From the NCBI GenBank assembly GCA_026874595.1, contig CM049321.1, forward strand, positions 11,507,479-11,571,478: DNA of 64,000 nt. The letters run 5' to 3'. The translations under genes were made by a program, and so were the position numbers. The notes under the pieces are model-generated. The model was not told the DNA's origin, ran no database searches, and saw only the letters and a list, made by a program, of their open reading frames with translations. Shown here piece by piece: positions 1 through 11,020 of the stretch (the stretch's first letter is position 1; every line of letters begins with the position of its first letter). This DNA is from Sipunculus nudus (taxonomy: Eukaryota > Annelida > Sipuncula > Golfingiida > Sipunculidae).

Positions 1-440
1 CAGGTGTATTTTCTTTATACCAGGACTTTCAGGAACACTGGAGTGTCTCTGATGCTCAAAATCTCTTATGCTTGCTCAGTTCTAAGGGTCCAAGCATTCA
101 ATGGGAAGTGCAAATTTCTGGCTTTAGGACCTCATAGCATTCAATGAACATTACTGGCTGCCTCTTAAAGACCCGTCAGTGGTATAAACACCACGCTGAT
201 AACTGAGGCTTACATTTTGCTTAAAGCAAATATTCATATAATGACAGGATTGCTCATCATATAATGATATGGTAATTACATAATATACAAAAAAATTTTA
301 CATAACTCTTGAAAGTAAGACATATATAACCTCCCCTTTGGATGCTCTAAACTCAGATGGGACTCCCCAGAATTGATACCTCAGCATCCCAGACTCTTCA
401 TAATTTCTTCCTATTTAAAGCACTGTAATACATATATCTA

Positions 441-760
441 CCCAGGTGAACTTTCTTAATTTATTTTACATAGGTGTATTTTCTAAATATAATTTACCTA
501 GGTGTATTTTCTTAATATAATTTTTCAATAGGAAAATAATAAACTTTAAGTCCATAAACTTATAATAGGTGAATTTACTTATATATAAGTATATGCCTGT
601 TTTGAAGTGAATTATTTTTTTTAATATATTTTTTTTACCTGGACCCATGTAATTTCTTAATGTATTGTTACCAAGGTGTATATTCTGAAAACATATTTTT
701 ACATAAATGTATTTTCTAAATATATATATATATATATATATTTTACCTAGGAGTGCTCTT
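441..760. repeat. Degenerate AT-rich short repeats upstream of the receptor gene
   Basis: A motif close to CCTAGGTGTATTTTCTTAAT recurs near 441, 471, 495, 671 and 745, and once more at position 1. A (TA)n tract lies at about 719-741. I see no coding potential. The 1-440 stretch before it holds nothing recognisable beyond the first motif copy. Confidence 0.5.
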
Positions 761-785
761 TATTTTTACAGAATCTAAGCTAAGC

Positions 786-923
786 ATGAGTGAGGCCCAT
801 CAAAAGATTATAAGAGACAACAGGAAGTTTCTTGTTGAGAGTATTGATGTAATCAACACATCTCTCCTTGATCACCTGGTACAGCATGGTGTGCTTTCTG
901 TGCAGCAGCTGATATCAATAAAG
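786..923 (+). CDS. NOD-like receptor exon 1: first half of a CARD domain
   Basis: This is the first coding exon found of a CARD-NACHT-LRR receptor. It follows a pyrimidine-rich acceptor (AG at 770-771), so the exon itself begins at 772. ATG 786 is the first methionine in frame, but no stop separates it from the acceptor, so upstream coding exons are possible. The 46 residues begin MSEAHQKIIRDNRKFLVESI and continue with LLDHLVQHGVLS, the usual pattern of CARD helices 1 to 3. CARDs are six-helix death-fold domains that recruit other CARD proteins in innate immune signalling. The exon ends at AAG followed by GTAAAT, a good donor, in phase 0. Exon 2 follows after a 495-bp intron with no notable content. 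Confidence 0.75.
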
Positions 924-1418
924 GTAAATAATAATATTACAAATTGATATAGACCCAAAGGGAACATTTTATAACATAACATTACTGGACACCTTACCAA
1001 GGCAGGGTACATCATACATGCCCTACAGACTGCAGTCCTGAGATAACTTATTCGTCATGAAATTGTCCCACAGGTCAGAGTATTGCCCTTCTGATAATTG
1101 TATGATTGATTATTTTGAAAATTTGGAGGATACTTAATACCTTTCAGGGTAGCTTAATATTTTATGCTTTTATTTTCTGGAACCCCTTGAATTGTAAATT
1201 TATAAATACTTGCTCTAATGTATAGTAAGAGTGATATCAAGTATGAATACTACATGTTGCTCATTCATTTATTATAATGTAATCACAAATGCATTTTGAT
1301 TACTGTTATTAATACACACTGTCTACTTACCAATTGTATCTTGTCCAGTGTGGTTTTACAAAATAGAATGATAAACTTTATGCTTTCTTAAATTGATTGT
1401 ACCTACACAATTTCACAG

Positions 1419-1566
1419 GACACATGTTCAACAAACATGCTGAGAGTTTCTGCCCTACTGGACCATCTCCATCGTAGAACCAAGGAGGACTGGGGCATCT
1501 TTATGAATTGTCTCTATGCCAACTCTCACCGGCATGTTGTAACCAGATTAGAGACATCAGGAACAG
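1419..1566 (+). CDS. NOD-like receptor exon 2: second half of the CARD domain
   Basis: A short exon of 148 nt between acceptor TTTCACAG (AG at 1417-1418) and donor CAG/GTGACA. In phase 0 it reads open for 49 codons and ends in phase 1. Residues such as RVSALLDHLHRRTKEDWGIF match CARD helices 4 and 5 (a leucine-rich helix, then basic residues and an aromatic helix). Joined to exon 1 it makes a CARD of about 95 residues, the normal size. The phase fits both neighbours exactly, which supports the call despite the small size. Confidence 0.75.
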
Positions 1567-1918
1567 GTGACATTTAGTGCACATCCTTTATCTTAAATAC
1601 ACAAAGCTATCTCAGCATAACACAGACCCTACCCTTTTGTGATCTCCATTTTAAAATTTATATGAAACTTCTTCCAGTTTTCAGAATTTAAACATTAGGA
1701 ATTGACCTATCAATGAAATCTGTGACGTTAATCAGATATTCAATCAATGAATAATCATGAGCTTAGCTGTTGCTATAAACCAATCAAGTTACCGTTGGCA
1801 ATGTAAACAGTCAATCATCTGACAAGCGCAACATTTGCATAATTTGGGATACTCTCCTAAACAGAACACACGTAGTCTGAACAAGTACCCATGTTGGCAT
1901 GTTTTCAGGGATAAATTT

Positions 1919-3335
1919 TTAGCTCAGCTGACTGAAAGTCATCTGAGCTATAGCAATCACTCTTTGTCCTTCATCTGTCTGTCTGTTAACAGGACACAAA
2001 TCATAACCACTGGACCTAGAATCTTTTTTTTTTAAAAATTGACATCCAGGGAGGTCCAACAAAAATCTCCCTGGAAACTTGAAATTAAGTCTCTGTTACC
2101 CATATCCTCTGAGGTATGTGGCTCAGATATACACCCAAGGATAAATTTAAAATTATATACAAATGCTCAAGTATCTAAACAACTGATGCATTGATCACCA
2201 TGATTCATTGCATCCTAGACTGGCCCAGTCCATGAAATAGTTATGACTTAATTGTTGCTTCTGACAGAGAAATCAAACGTTCCCGTGTTGTATCGCACTT
2301 AGTATCGGTACCGCCATCTTGCGGCAACTCATATAACTAATAACTAATTTTCAACTATATGACCCTCTTATTTCATGGACTGGTAATCTTGGCCAGTTCC
2401 CAGACAGTCAGCGCCACACATCACCGCAGTGGTCTCTCCAAGAATCTTTTTCAAAACCAACACGTCTCATTCAATCATGGCCTATTCTGGGCTTCCAATT
2501 GGCTACTAATATTCCCATTTAATTTGTCTTAAATTTTAGGCCGTCGCTTATATTGAGTTTGCGAGAGACTACAGTATGCACTTACACGGCCCACGGAATG
2601 TAATATTCATTCAGCAGAGATATATCATAAGACACAAAGGTCCATGTGTGGACTACCTGAATACATGATTTCAGTGCAAATGTTACCAAGCGGGTGGAGC
2701 TTTGGGACCACTGTTGGCGTTCTCATAGCTGAGGCAGGGCTAGTTGCATGCAAATTCATCATTGAGTGTTACATTAGTTCCTGCAGACTGGTGGCTCTAC
2801 CTGGATTTTTAAAAATTGTTTACACATTGTTCTCTCCATTTTTGAGACCTTCAAAGATGTGGTCATCTGTTAACAGGGCACAAAGCAAAACCACTAGACT
2901 GAAAAATTATTACCTTGACATCATTACCTTGAGCTATGGGGCTTATAATTATAATAAGTAGGATAATTGAAAATTTTATACCAGAGCAAGGCACAAATCA
3001 TAACCATTGGATCTAGAAACTTCTTACTTAACATCCTGAGAGTTCCTTAAAAGTTCTCCTCAGAAATATGAAATTAGGTCACTGTGACTTATATATTCTC
3101 TGATTTACAGGCCATGTTTGAGCACCCTAGAAAGCAAAATACACACAAATTGCCAGATTCCTCAGGAACAGCTGGATGGATTGTCATAAATTTTGTGTGC
3201 TTATGGGTCATGATGAACTTGAGCTAACATGCATGACTTATGATGCCAGCTACATTATCTTAAATAGTTGCCTGTGGAAGGACACATTGTCAGCATGTCA
3301 GTTGGCCTAGCGTCATGACCCATGGGTCACTTGTT
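1919..3335 (-). mobile_element. Hairpin-ended non-autonomous element, reverse orientation (type 1)
   Basis: The sense 3' end is at 1919. A hairpin at 1921-1949 has arms AGCTCAGCTGACT and AGTCATCTGAGCT around a GAA loop. A CTGT-rich run (tctgtctgtct) follows on the + strand. The sense 5' end is at 3335, where the reverse complement of CATGGGTCACTTGTT gives the AACAAG...GACCCATGGG start shared with copies at 20542, 25242 and 30893. Internal blocks near 1985, 2865 and 2985 repeat each other (CACAAATCATAACCA...). I infer a short or degraded copy about 1.4 kb long. No protein is encoded. Confidence 0.5.
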
Positions 3336-4084
3336 ATACAAAGTACCGTAGACGGCATAAAAAGTTTTAGGCAAAAGGTTTCAGGAGCCATTCCTCCAAC
3401 TACTGGAGTGAAAAATAATGTCATACCTGGTACGTAATTCGTATGAGACAAATAATCCAAAATATGGCAAGACAGTGCATAATGACTGTTATATATTCAT
3501 CACTGGAGAACAGAAATTTGGCAATTCCAATTGATGACGTCAGTCAGTGCTAAGTCACATATCATCGACCTTTGTGACATCATTTTTGTCTTGTAAACAG
3601 CTCTCGCAACCATGTGCATGGAAGACCATCTGTGTTGGAGTGTTTGGGGGCTCATTATAATTAGGTTAAAAGGGCAGAGCAAATGGGCTGTGTTGGTTAG
3701 GTCAGTTTGGCAGTTCATATCCTTTATTTATCTCTTTTTTCTTTGAACAGTGTACAGATGTCTCCACCGACATGGCGTGGCCACCCAGAATCCTTATTCT
3801 GACTTTTCCAGCCCAGTTTCCACCAAATTCAGAGTATCTTAATGTCAAATGTCCATGTCCTTACAAATCCCCAGATTCATTCCTGGCATGCATTTAGAAA
3901 AGTATAAAAGAGTCCATAGATGCACTAGTTAAGGAAACACTCTTATTGACTACTGGTATATACAGCTATTACCAAATGATTGAAAACCTGTGTTTTTGAT
4001 ATACCTGCTTAACTGTAATATGTGGGGAAGTTCCCAAAAATTTTCTGTCTAACATATATTCCCCTCACTGTTATTGTAACATAT

Positions 4085-4620
4085 TTAGCTCAACTCACTG
4101 TAAGTTACCTGGTCTATAGCGATTACATTTTGTCCATCATCTGTCAGGTTATCTTGTCATCTAGCAGTCTGGTAACAGGGCACAAATCATAACTGTTGAA
4201 CATAGGAACTTCTAACATAATATGCTGGAGAAATATCCTTGGAAAAACAAAATTAAATCATGGTGTCCTATATTCTGTGAGCTACAGGCTGAAAACATGA
4301 TATTGAGAAGTCAAAAAGTCAGATAGGGCACATATATTAACTATATATAGCTATAATTAGGTCACTGTGTCCTATATTCTGTGAATTCTGGAGAAAAAAA
4401 ACATGGTTTCAGCACAATGAAAGTTTTATGTGACAAATTGCAACAGTTTGACCTAGAAACTTGTCCTGGTAAAGTTTTCACAAAAAAATTGTCACAAAAC
4501 TTGTTAAATTTCATTGTAATTATTCAAGTAGAGTAACATTTCAAACATACACTTAATGTGTCAATATTGATAATTGATACCTTTTTCATGTCAAATGAGT
4601 CTCATGGCTCACATGTTTAT
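4085..4620 (-). mobile_element. Degraded copy of the type 1 hairpin-ended element
   Basis: Begins TTAGCTCAACTCACTG, a worn version of the type 1 hairpin, followed by the same internal block (GGGCACAAATCATAAC) seen at 2985. A weak match to the element's other end (CATGGCTCACATGTTTA) lies near 4595-4612, so that boundary is uncertain. Confidence 0.3.
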
Positions 4621-5912
4621 TGAAATTTCACAAATTCTGAGGGTGTAAAGTTCAGGCTGCACATATTGGGAACTCATCACAGGTGCAAATCCCTTATTAC
4701 AAATCCTGTGCATTTCCTGTGCTGACTGGATGAGCACTTCACGTTCTTGCCTTTGCTGTCACACATAAGAGGGGAATTCATTTGATGTAATACAAATATA
4801 TAATGTGTGTGGTTGGCTTCACATTTACAAGGTTACAATTTTGTGATTTTTAACATTTTAATGTTTTGCAAGGGTTCCATTTCATGATCAGATTATTACA
4901 AAATAACTACATAGAGTATAGCCATTATTATATGAATTAATTTATCAAATAGTTATCATATTTTAACAGTTGCATAGGGATCCAAGAGAACTTTGACCAA
5001 GTGGAAATTTGTGTCTTTTAATGGCAGATAATTTGAAAGATCTGATATAATTTATAATGGAAATCTTTCAACATGCATGCTCTAATATTATTCATTGTAT
5101 CAGTCTTTAAACTTTCAACTTTCCTTTGATGATGGGACCTCTTATTTATGAAGGCTTTATTTTCGTGATAATTCCCCTCTCATGAATATCTGGAATTTGA
5201 AACTCTAGCACCCATAATGGCAACCACAACCAAGTGCACCTTTTGGGTGTATGACCAAGCAATGGGGATGATTATGCACCCAGGGCCCGCAGGTGCAGTA
5301 GTCACCAGGTCTGGTTGACATGAGGATATAAAATGAGAGGAGGCGTATGATACTGCCCTGGCAAGTAGTCTGAAACCAGTATGGAACCCTGCAAATGTAC
5401 ATATATATGTAGTTAAGTAAGCATTAATAAAACCTCCACAAAAATAATTAAAAAACCCACAGTATGTCCACCTTAGTCCTTGTCAAAATACTGTGTGTGC
5501 TACACCGGAAATGATGCATCACTGTTCAATAAATCCATGGTTGTATCACATGCCTGCGCTGTGTCCTTTGTGCAAATTATATAGTTTATTAATTGATATG
5601 CATCAAAGGGCCTAATTAAAAAGGGTTACAGCAGAATTCATGGTTTCCTGTGCCATACCTATCTAGTCTGTAATAAATTACAGTATGTACATGTATATAA
5701 TATTCTTGTTAAATTGTTTCAAACTGTCCTGCTATTTAGCTGTTACTAGAATTTTTTTAAGGGAAGACTTAGTACCCCAACTAATTATAAATGTGATTTT
5801 CTTTCATTTTGATTAGGTTCATATTAATAAAGCATTGGATTTTATAAAATCTGTAATATGGCAATTAGGATTTAAATATCAATTTTATGTCCTCACACGT
5901 CATGTGTTCCAG

Positions 5913-6127
5913 CTGGTTGCTCTGAAAGTGTTGTCATTGATCTACAATATAAAATGGCAACATTGATCAAGGATTTTTATGACAACATCCCCCTGTGGAC
6001 TCTGCATTCTGATCGTGTCACCATACCAATGGATGACATCTATGTCAGTCTGGTGATGGTGAAAGAAAATCAGCGCAAAAATAGGAAAGAAGAAAAACTG
6101 CACAGTTACAAGGATATCCTCAGAAAG
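5913..6127 (+). CDS. NOD-like receptor exon 3: linker before NACHT
   Basis: A 215-nt exon from acceptor GTGTTCCAG (AG at 5911-5912) to donor AAG/GTTAGT. Its first two bases complete the codon left by exon 2, and it ends in phase 0, matching exon 4. The 71 residues include IPMDDIYVSLVMVKENQRK and end SYKDILRK, a pattern that in animal NLRs lies just before the NACHT P-loop (a pre-NACHT/FISNA-like stretch, with a DIY motif then a basic linker). The 461-bp intron 3 that follows holds nothing notable. Confidence 0.75.
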
Positions 6128-6588
6128 GTTAGTACATTATTGGGCTTTGATTGTTTATCTCAGTAAGATGCCTTTTCCCTATCATTAGTGGAGCAGAAAT
6201 GTCTTGTATGCCATTGTCATGGCTGCGTTAAAGTAGCTTCCATTTGAATGGAAATAATGATAGTTCTTGTTTTCCTGGGAAAGAACTCTGGTTTGTTCCT
6301 GGAATAATTAAATAATTGTTCATATGTATAGTACGATGTTTCATCTGAGTAAACTTTTGAACAAGTTTATTTTCTAACCATGTGTTTCAATGGTCGGGTT
6401 TTAAATATTGCTATGTAAAGTGAAGGATATCTTGCCTCCCAGTCCCACTCATAATGGATTACTACAAATAGTCATCAATATAAAGCAGAAAATAATGAAT
6501 ATTATTAATGACTATAATAAAAAGACAAAAAGCTTGTATACTGAAACATGCAAGTGAATTTTTGTATGAAAACGTTCTCATATTTTAG

Positions 6589-8520
6589 GAAGCAGATCGC
6601 AGGATCATTTATATGACAGGAGAGCCAGGGGTTGGAAAGTCAACTCTTGTGAAACGCATATGTGTGGACTGGGCTGTGTTAAAGAAAGAAAAAGAACAGA
6701 CAGGAGGAGATGAAACACTCTCACATTACCTATTTGTTTTGCCCATATTTCTTCGGGATATCAAAGTAGGTCAGACTTTCTCTCAGGTACTTGAAAATGA
6801 ATATCAGCTAAGAGAGAATGAAGCAGAAGCCCTGTGTAGATGTATCAAACACACCGACAATCCCATCCTTATTATATTGGATGGGCTTGATGAGTATAAT
6901 GAGGACACATCTACAGAAATTACAGAAATTATAAAAAGAAGACGGCTCCCTCACATCACTCTGTTCATAACATCTAGATTCTTACCAGAATCTATATTTT
7001 GTGATGATAAACCAGGTCGCTGTGTCGAAGTACGACTACAAGGATTCTCAGAAGCCGGAGTCAAGGAATATGTTGAACGTTATTTTGATGATCAGAAAGA
7101 TGAAAAAGACGCACTGCTTCAAGAAATAAAGAAATCAGAGGAATTAGAACACTTCAGCCAAATACCTGCCATCTTGTTAATGATGGTCACTCTCTGGGAG
7201 GAAAACCAACAACTACCCAGCACCATCACAACCTTCTATGAAGAGTTTGTGGCGTATGTGTTCGCCAGAATGGAGAAGAAAATCAAAAGAGTGACCGACA
7301 GAGCAAAATCCACAAAGGAGATTCTTAAAAGGTACAACACACAAATCATGGCTTTAGGTTGCCTGGCAACAGGACACGTGAAGACGCACAAACTGGAATT
7401 GAATTTCAAACACCAAGATGTCATTGAACATATCAGCACCGATGACATCAATATTGGATTTTTGATTGAAAAACAAACCTTTTCCAGAGAAATATTTTAC
7501 ATTTTTGTCCATAAAACAGTACAGGAATATTTCCTGGCGTTCTATCTTGTTTTCTCAGATAAATCAAAACAGAAAGAATTACTACTGCGGTTTTTCAATT
7601 CACGCAGGGCCTTCACTGAATCGGGGATGATCCTGAGGTTTGTGGTCGGGCTTGGTGGATATCAAATACAAGATGGAATAAAAGCTTTAATAGATGGGGA
7701 TAAGTGGGAGGTAGCTCAAATGCACACAGAACTACAGCTTGAATATTTAGCTGAGCACCAGGATTCCAGGCTCACGTTGCCCCATGTGGTGAATTTATAT
7801 ATTGGTGACAGATACCCCAAATCCCATATTGTGAGGTACCTTTCACAGCCAGGAGGGGAGGTCAGGGCGATGTCGATAGGGTCAATACAAGTGAACAACT
7901 TGAAACTACTCCAGCACTTGGATGCCCCACACCTCACCAGTCTTGATCTTTGGGGGGTTGAATGGCCAGCAGGTTTCGTTCGCAAAACATTTATTGGACA
8001 ATCCCTGGACAGGACACTACCAAAGTTCCCACTGAAACAACTAACAGCACGTTCTCTGCTTTATGGCAATATAGCATTCATGGTTGTCAGAGGTGTTTTA
8101 TATTCTACTATGCTTCAGGACTTGAAGTTTGAATTGACCCCGTTGACTGGTGACCTGATGCAAACGCTGACAGCATGGCTGCCTGGATCTCACCTCCAAT
8201 CACTTGCTCTGTCACAGTGTCATCTTACATTACAAGAGACCATAACAACATTCAGTGTACTGCCACCATCACTTCGTACACTCGATGTTGGAGGTAACAA
8301 ACTGACAGGACTGACAAAAAGAAAACAGTTGTCAGGTGTCACCAGCTCACACATAGAAACCCTGTACATGTCGACATGTCGACTTACGCCTTGTGGTGTG
8401 TTAGCAGTGATAGATTCTGCCCCATCGACCCTAACCTACCTGGATATGAATGGTAACTGTCCAAAGGGCGGTGATGACCTGATTAGTTTGACAGAGATGT
8501 CGAAGCAACTCTCTAAATAA
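6589..8520 (+). CDS. NOD-like receptor exon 4: NACHT NTPase and leucine-rich repeats, ending at an in-frame TAA
   Basis: The large exon starts after acceptor ATATTTTAG (AG at 6587-6588), in phase with exon 3. Numbering from ATG 786, Walker A is GEPGVGKST at about 178-186 and Walker B is LIILDGLDEY at about 261-270. A FITSR sensor-like motif and the helical-domain signature HKTVQEYFLAFYL follow. These mark a NACHT domain, the ATP-driven oligomerisation module of intracellular immune receptors. The last 200 residues contain leucine-rich repeats (HLQSLALSQCHL, SLRTLDVGGNKL, TLTYLDMNGNC), which in NLRs sense ligands or hold the protein inactive. The model gives about 810 residues up to TAA 8518-8520. 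That stop falls inside another LRR whose frame continues (next entry), so the protein may be truncated or the allele defective. There is no signal peptide; a cytosolic location is expected. Family assignment is firm; orthology to a named NLR is not claimed. Confidence 0.85.
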   Translation, partial: EADRRIIYMTGEPGVGKSTLVKRICVDWAVLKKEKEQTGGDETLSHYLFVLPIFLRDIKVGQTFSQVLENEYQLRENEAEALCRCIKHTDNPILIILDGLDEYNEDTSTEITEIIKRRRLPHITLFITSRFLPESIFCDDKPGRCVEVRLQGFSEAGVKEYVERYFDDQKDEKDALLQEIKKSEELEHFSQIPAILLMMVTLWEENQQLPSTITTFYEEFVAYVFARMEKKIKRVTDRAKSTKEILKRYNTQIMALGCLATGHVKTHKLELNFKHQDVIEHISTDDINIGFLIEKQTFSREIFYIFVHKTVQEYFLAFYLVFSDKSKQKELLLRFFNSRRAFTESGMILRFVVGLGGYQIQDGIKALIDGDKWEVAQMHTELQLEYLAEHQDSRLTLPHVVNLYIGDRYPKSHIVRYLSQPGGEVRAMSIGSIQVNNLKLLQHLDAPHLTSLDLWGVEWPAGFVRKTFIGQSLDRTLPKFPLKQLTARSLLYGNIAFMVVRGVLYSTMLQDLKFELTPLTGDLMQTLTAWLPGSHLQSLALSQCHLTLQETITTFSVLPPSLRTLDVGGNKLTGLTKRKQLSGVTSSHIETLYMSTCRLTPCGVLAVIDSAPSTLTYLDMNGNCPKGGDDLISLTEMSKQLSK

Positions 8521-8886
8521 AAAACGCTGAACCTAGTAAAAAACCATTTAAGATGTGATGTAGTGATGATCATCAAACAGAAACTGACGGAAACATTACC
8601 ACACCTGGATCTGGTGATAGAAGGGGAACCAGATACTGATAGTGACGGGTCAGGACAGACTGACAGTGACGAATCAGGACAGACTGACAGTGACGAGTCA
8701 GGACAGACAGACACTGACAGTGACGAGTCAGGACAGACAGACAAAACTGACAATGACCAGTCAGTGCACACAGAAGCTGGCCACGTCCTGTCAGAAGGGA
8801 CCGGTACTAACAATGACCAGTCATTACAGGTGGACAGACAAGAAGACCCCGGTGTCCCAGAAACAAAAAAGAAAAGACTTGTATAA
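8521..8886 (+). pseudogene. Open continuation of the receptor frame beyond the stop: last LRR and acidic Ser/Asp repeat tail
   Basis: Directly after TAA 8518-8520 the same frame is open for 121 codons to a stop at 8884-8886. The first residues, KTLNLVKNHL, complete the LRR begun by MSKQLSK, with the stop sitting where the LRR consensus expects leucine (TTA to TAA is one base change). TETLPHLDLVIEGEP follows, then an acidic repeat of the type DSDESGQT encoded by an approximately 24-bp minisatellite (8636-8750), and the chain ends in a basic KKKRLV. Either the gene carries a nonsense change, or the assembly has a base error, or readthrough occurs. ATG 8563 could be used only as a separate start, which seems unlikely. 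Confidence 0.65.
8636..8750 (+). repeat. Coding minisatellite, unit about 24 bp (Ser/Asp/Gly/Gln/Thr repeat)
   Basis: About four to five units close to GACAGTGACGAGTCAGGACA plus GACT or GACA lie in tandem, in the frame of the receptor tail. The unit encodes DSDESGQT with small variations. The length is a multiple of three, so copy-number change would preserve the frame. Confidence 0.75.
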
Positions 8887-11020
8887 CATTAATTGTGTTA
8901 ACATTTTTGGCACTCCAGGTTTTCCCAAAATAGTAGCATACAAATTGAATCTGTTTATAGATTCAGCAGAACAAAAGTAATATCGAATTTATACCAACTG
9001 TAAACTATATACTTAATAACTGTGTTTGACTCACAGACCTCAATCCCCGCTACAGGGGACACCTACATGTCCGTGTACTGTGTTGTGTTGCAGCGTCGGG
9101 TGAAAGCAACAAAGATCATGAGCTTTGTCTGTTATCTAAAAGGGCAATCGGGTCAGACCACGAGCTTTGTTGTTGTATTTGGATCAATTGCTGCAACGTG
9201 TTACAACTTTCATATGCCCTGTCAGTTTGTATAAAGAACGTTTACAAATTTCTAATTAAACGTTCTTCATGGACCTCTTCTTTTTATATTTTCGACACGC
9301 TTGGTCAGTATATTAATTTCATTTTCCATAGCACACGTGCGACGTGATATCTGAAAAAAAGTTGGATAAACTCGGGTCCACTTTCACAAAAATACATGTT
9401 AGGCAAGTGTTCATTCTGTATGTTTCTCGCTTTCATTCCACCCTCCAAGAAGCGGTTATGTAAAAAGTAATGTCTCTAGTTTAAAAAAAATTGTGAAAGT
9501 CGCATTTTAACAGTTATTTGATTAGTATTTTCCAGAATAGGCCCAATGTGATGAGGAAGTCAGTACGCAATCAACAGGTTGTAATAAGTTGCATCTCGGA
9601 GTGAGTAACCTAAAATTGTTCTTGTTGGTAAACACGATAATACTGGGCCGCTCTGAATGCATTTCTCTTTCGTATTCTAGTGTTAACATGGAGCGACATG
9701 TTTAACGGATCGCGTTTTCTGCACCTAAATTGCTCTGTAAAATATTGGCCATAATAATAAAATTGTTTGCTCACACAGCTTGAGGAACGCAATACAGCGA
9801 TATTGTAAAACAAAACAGATCTTCGGGTTTAGGGTAACTTCAGCTGTTTGGATGTAAACTGTTTATATCGGGATATTTTTTAATGCGAAGATCCCACTCT
9901 TGAAAATTTGGCCTATATAGCATATAATTAGCCTATTTGGCCTATAATTGCATGGTTCTACATTCAGGTTGCCAGATATTTCATTGTCCATCTCAATCCA
10001 GAGATGCATTTCAGCTGGGCGGGGCAGTTGGTTCTCTGGACGTTTTCTAGTTTACATTGTACATGTTCTTCTGCATGGGTGACAATTGAGATGCTAAAAT
10101 TGTTACAAACAAGTGTGTTTTTGACCGAGGTATCGTTTAAACAGCGTATCGCACGTCAGTTTATGAGGAGCCGGTCAAGAAATGCAAAGAAACAAAGACA
10201 CTAAATTATCTAATCAACGGACTAGATTTACTATGGCACAATATTTGTAGCAGTGGTATTTTATGCATGACCGTTGCACTTTTAGAAATGTACATTTAAT
10301 ATTTTGTTGCATTTAGTTAACATGTATTTATTGCATTCTAAATTTTCCAAACTATTCGAACGGCCAGTCATACAATATGTTTCATCGATATTTAATCTAT
10401 GACAAACTTGCGGATTGAAAACAGGTGATTTATTGTTTTGTTGCTCATACTTAAACTATGACACACTCATGAAAGACTGTTATAATAATGTGTTTTGTGG
10501 CATTCATGTTTCATCAGTGCCAAACGCTCTGTTGGAAAAGTTATATAACAATATATTCTGCTTTGATATTTTGTAAGACTGTATAATATATTTTTGTATG
10601 ACCATATCATGGTATAAATGGCCATTGTACGAGTTCAGACCCCAGTTGTGAATTGTATTACCAAGATCAGCAATTTTACCTGTACAGATGAAAAATATGC
10701 TTTTTACCGGTTCAAATCGCAATTGCCAAAGTTCCGTTACAATTGCTTATTGTACCCGATTGTCATTTATACCACGACCTCCATATTTAATCTTTGGCAG
10801 TGTACATGTTTAAAGAGTGTACATAAATAAGCTTTGTTGCATTTATTTCTCTCATATCTTATTTACACTGTAATTAAAAATATCCGTATGGTTACATTAA
10901 AAATCTTTTTTTGACTCCAATATATATGTGTGTGTAGGTCTTCTTGATATTCGCAAAATGGAAATATACCGCGAAAATTGAACCACCGTGAAAAAGACGC
11001 CCCTCAATACAGGTAAACAG
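8887..11020. other. Region 3' of the receptor gene without a recognised gene
   Basis: Probably 3' untranslated and intergenic sequence. The small open frames here (9022-9234, 9610-9813, 10004-10204, 10504-10830) have no recognisable domain or splice context. A direct echo of the phrase CATGAGCTTTGT / CACGAGCTTTGT occurs at 9118 and 9160. No clear polyadenylation signal for the receptor could be assigned. Confidence 0.35.

Larger units (their letters stand above)
1567..5912 (+). other. Large intron 2 of the receptor gene, filled with repeats
   Basis: A 4.3-kb intron (GTGACA...TTCCAG). It holds one fairly complete reverse-oriented hairpin-ended element (1919-3335) and a degraded second one (from 4085). 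No convincing exon was found in it. Small open frames near 3500-3718 and 5205-5402 show no domain and no exon signals. Confidence 0.5.

Noticed and set aside
8436-8813. 125-codon - strand open frame rich in Ser/Cys/Pro/Asp repeats
   Set aside because: It is the antisense of the receptor's acidic repeat; the repeat keeps several frames open.
9022-9234. 70-codon frame downstream of the receptor
   Set aside because: No domain, contains an internal word repeat, and lies where 3' untranslated sequence is expected.
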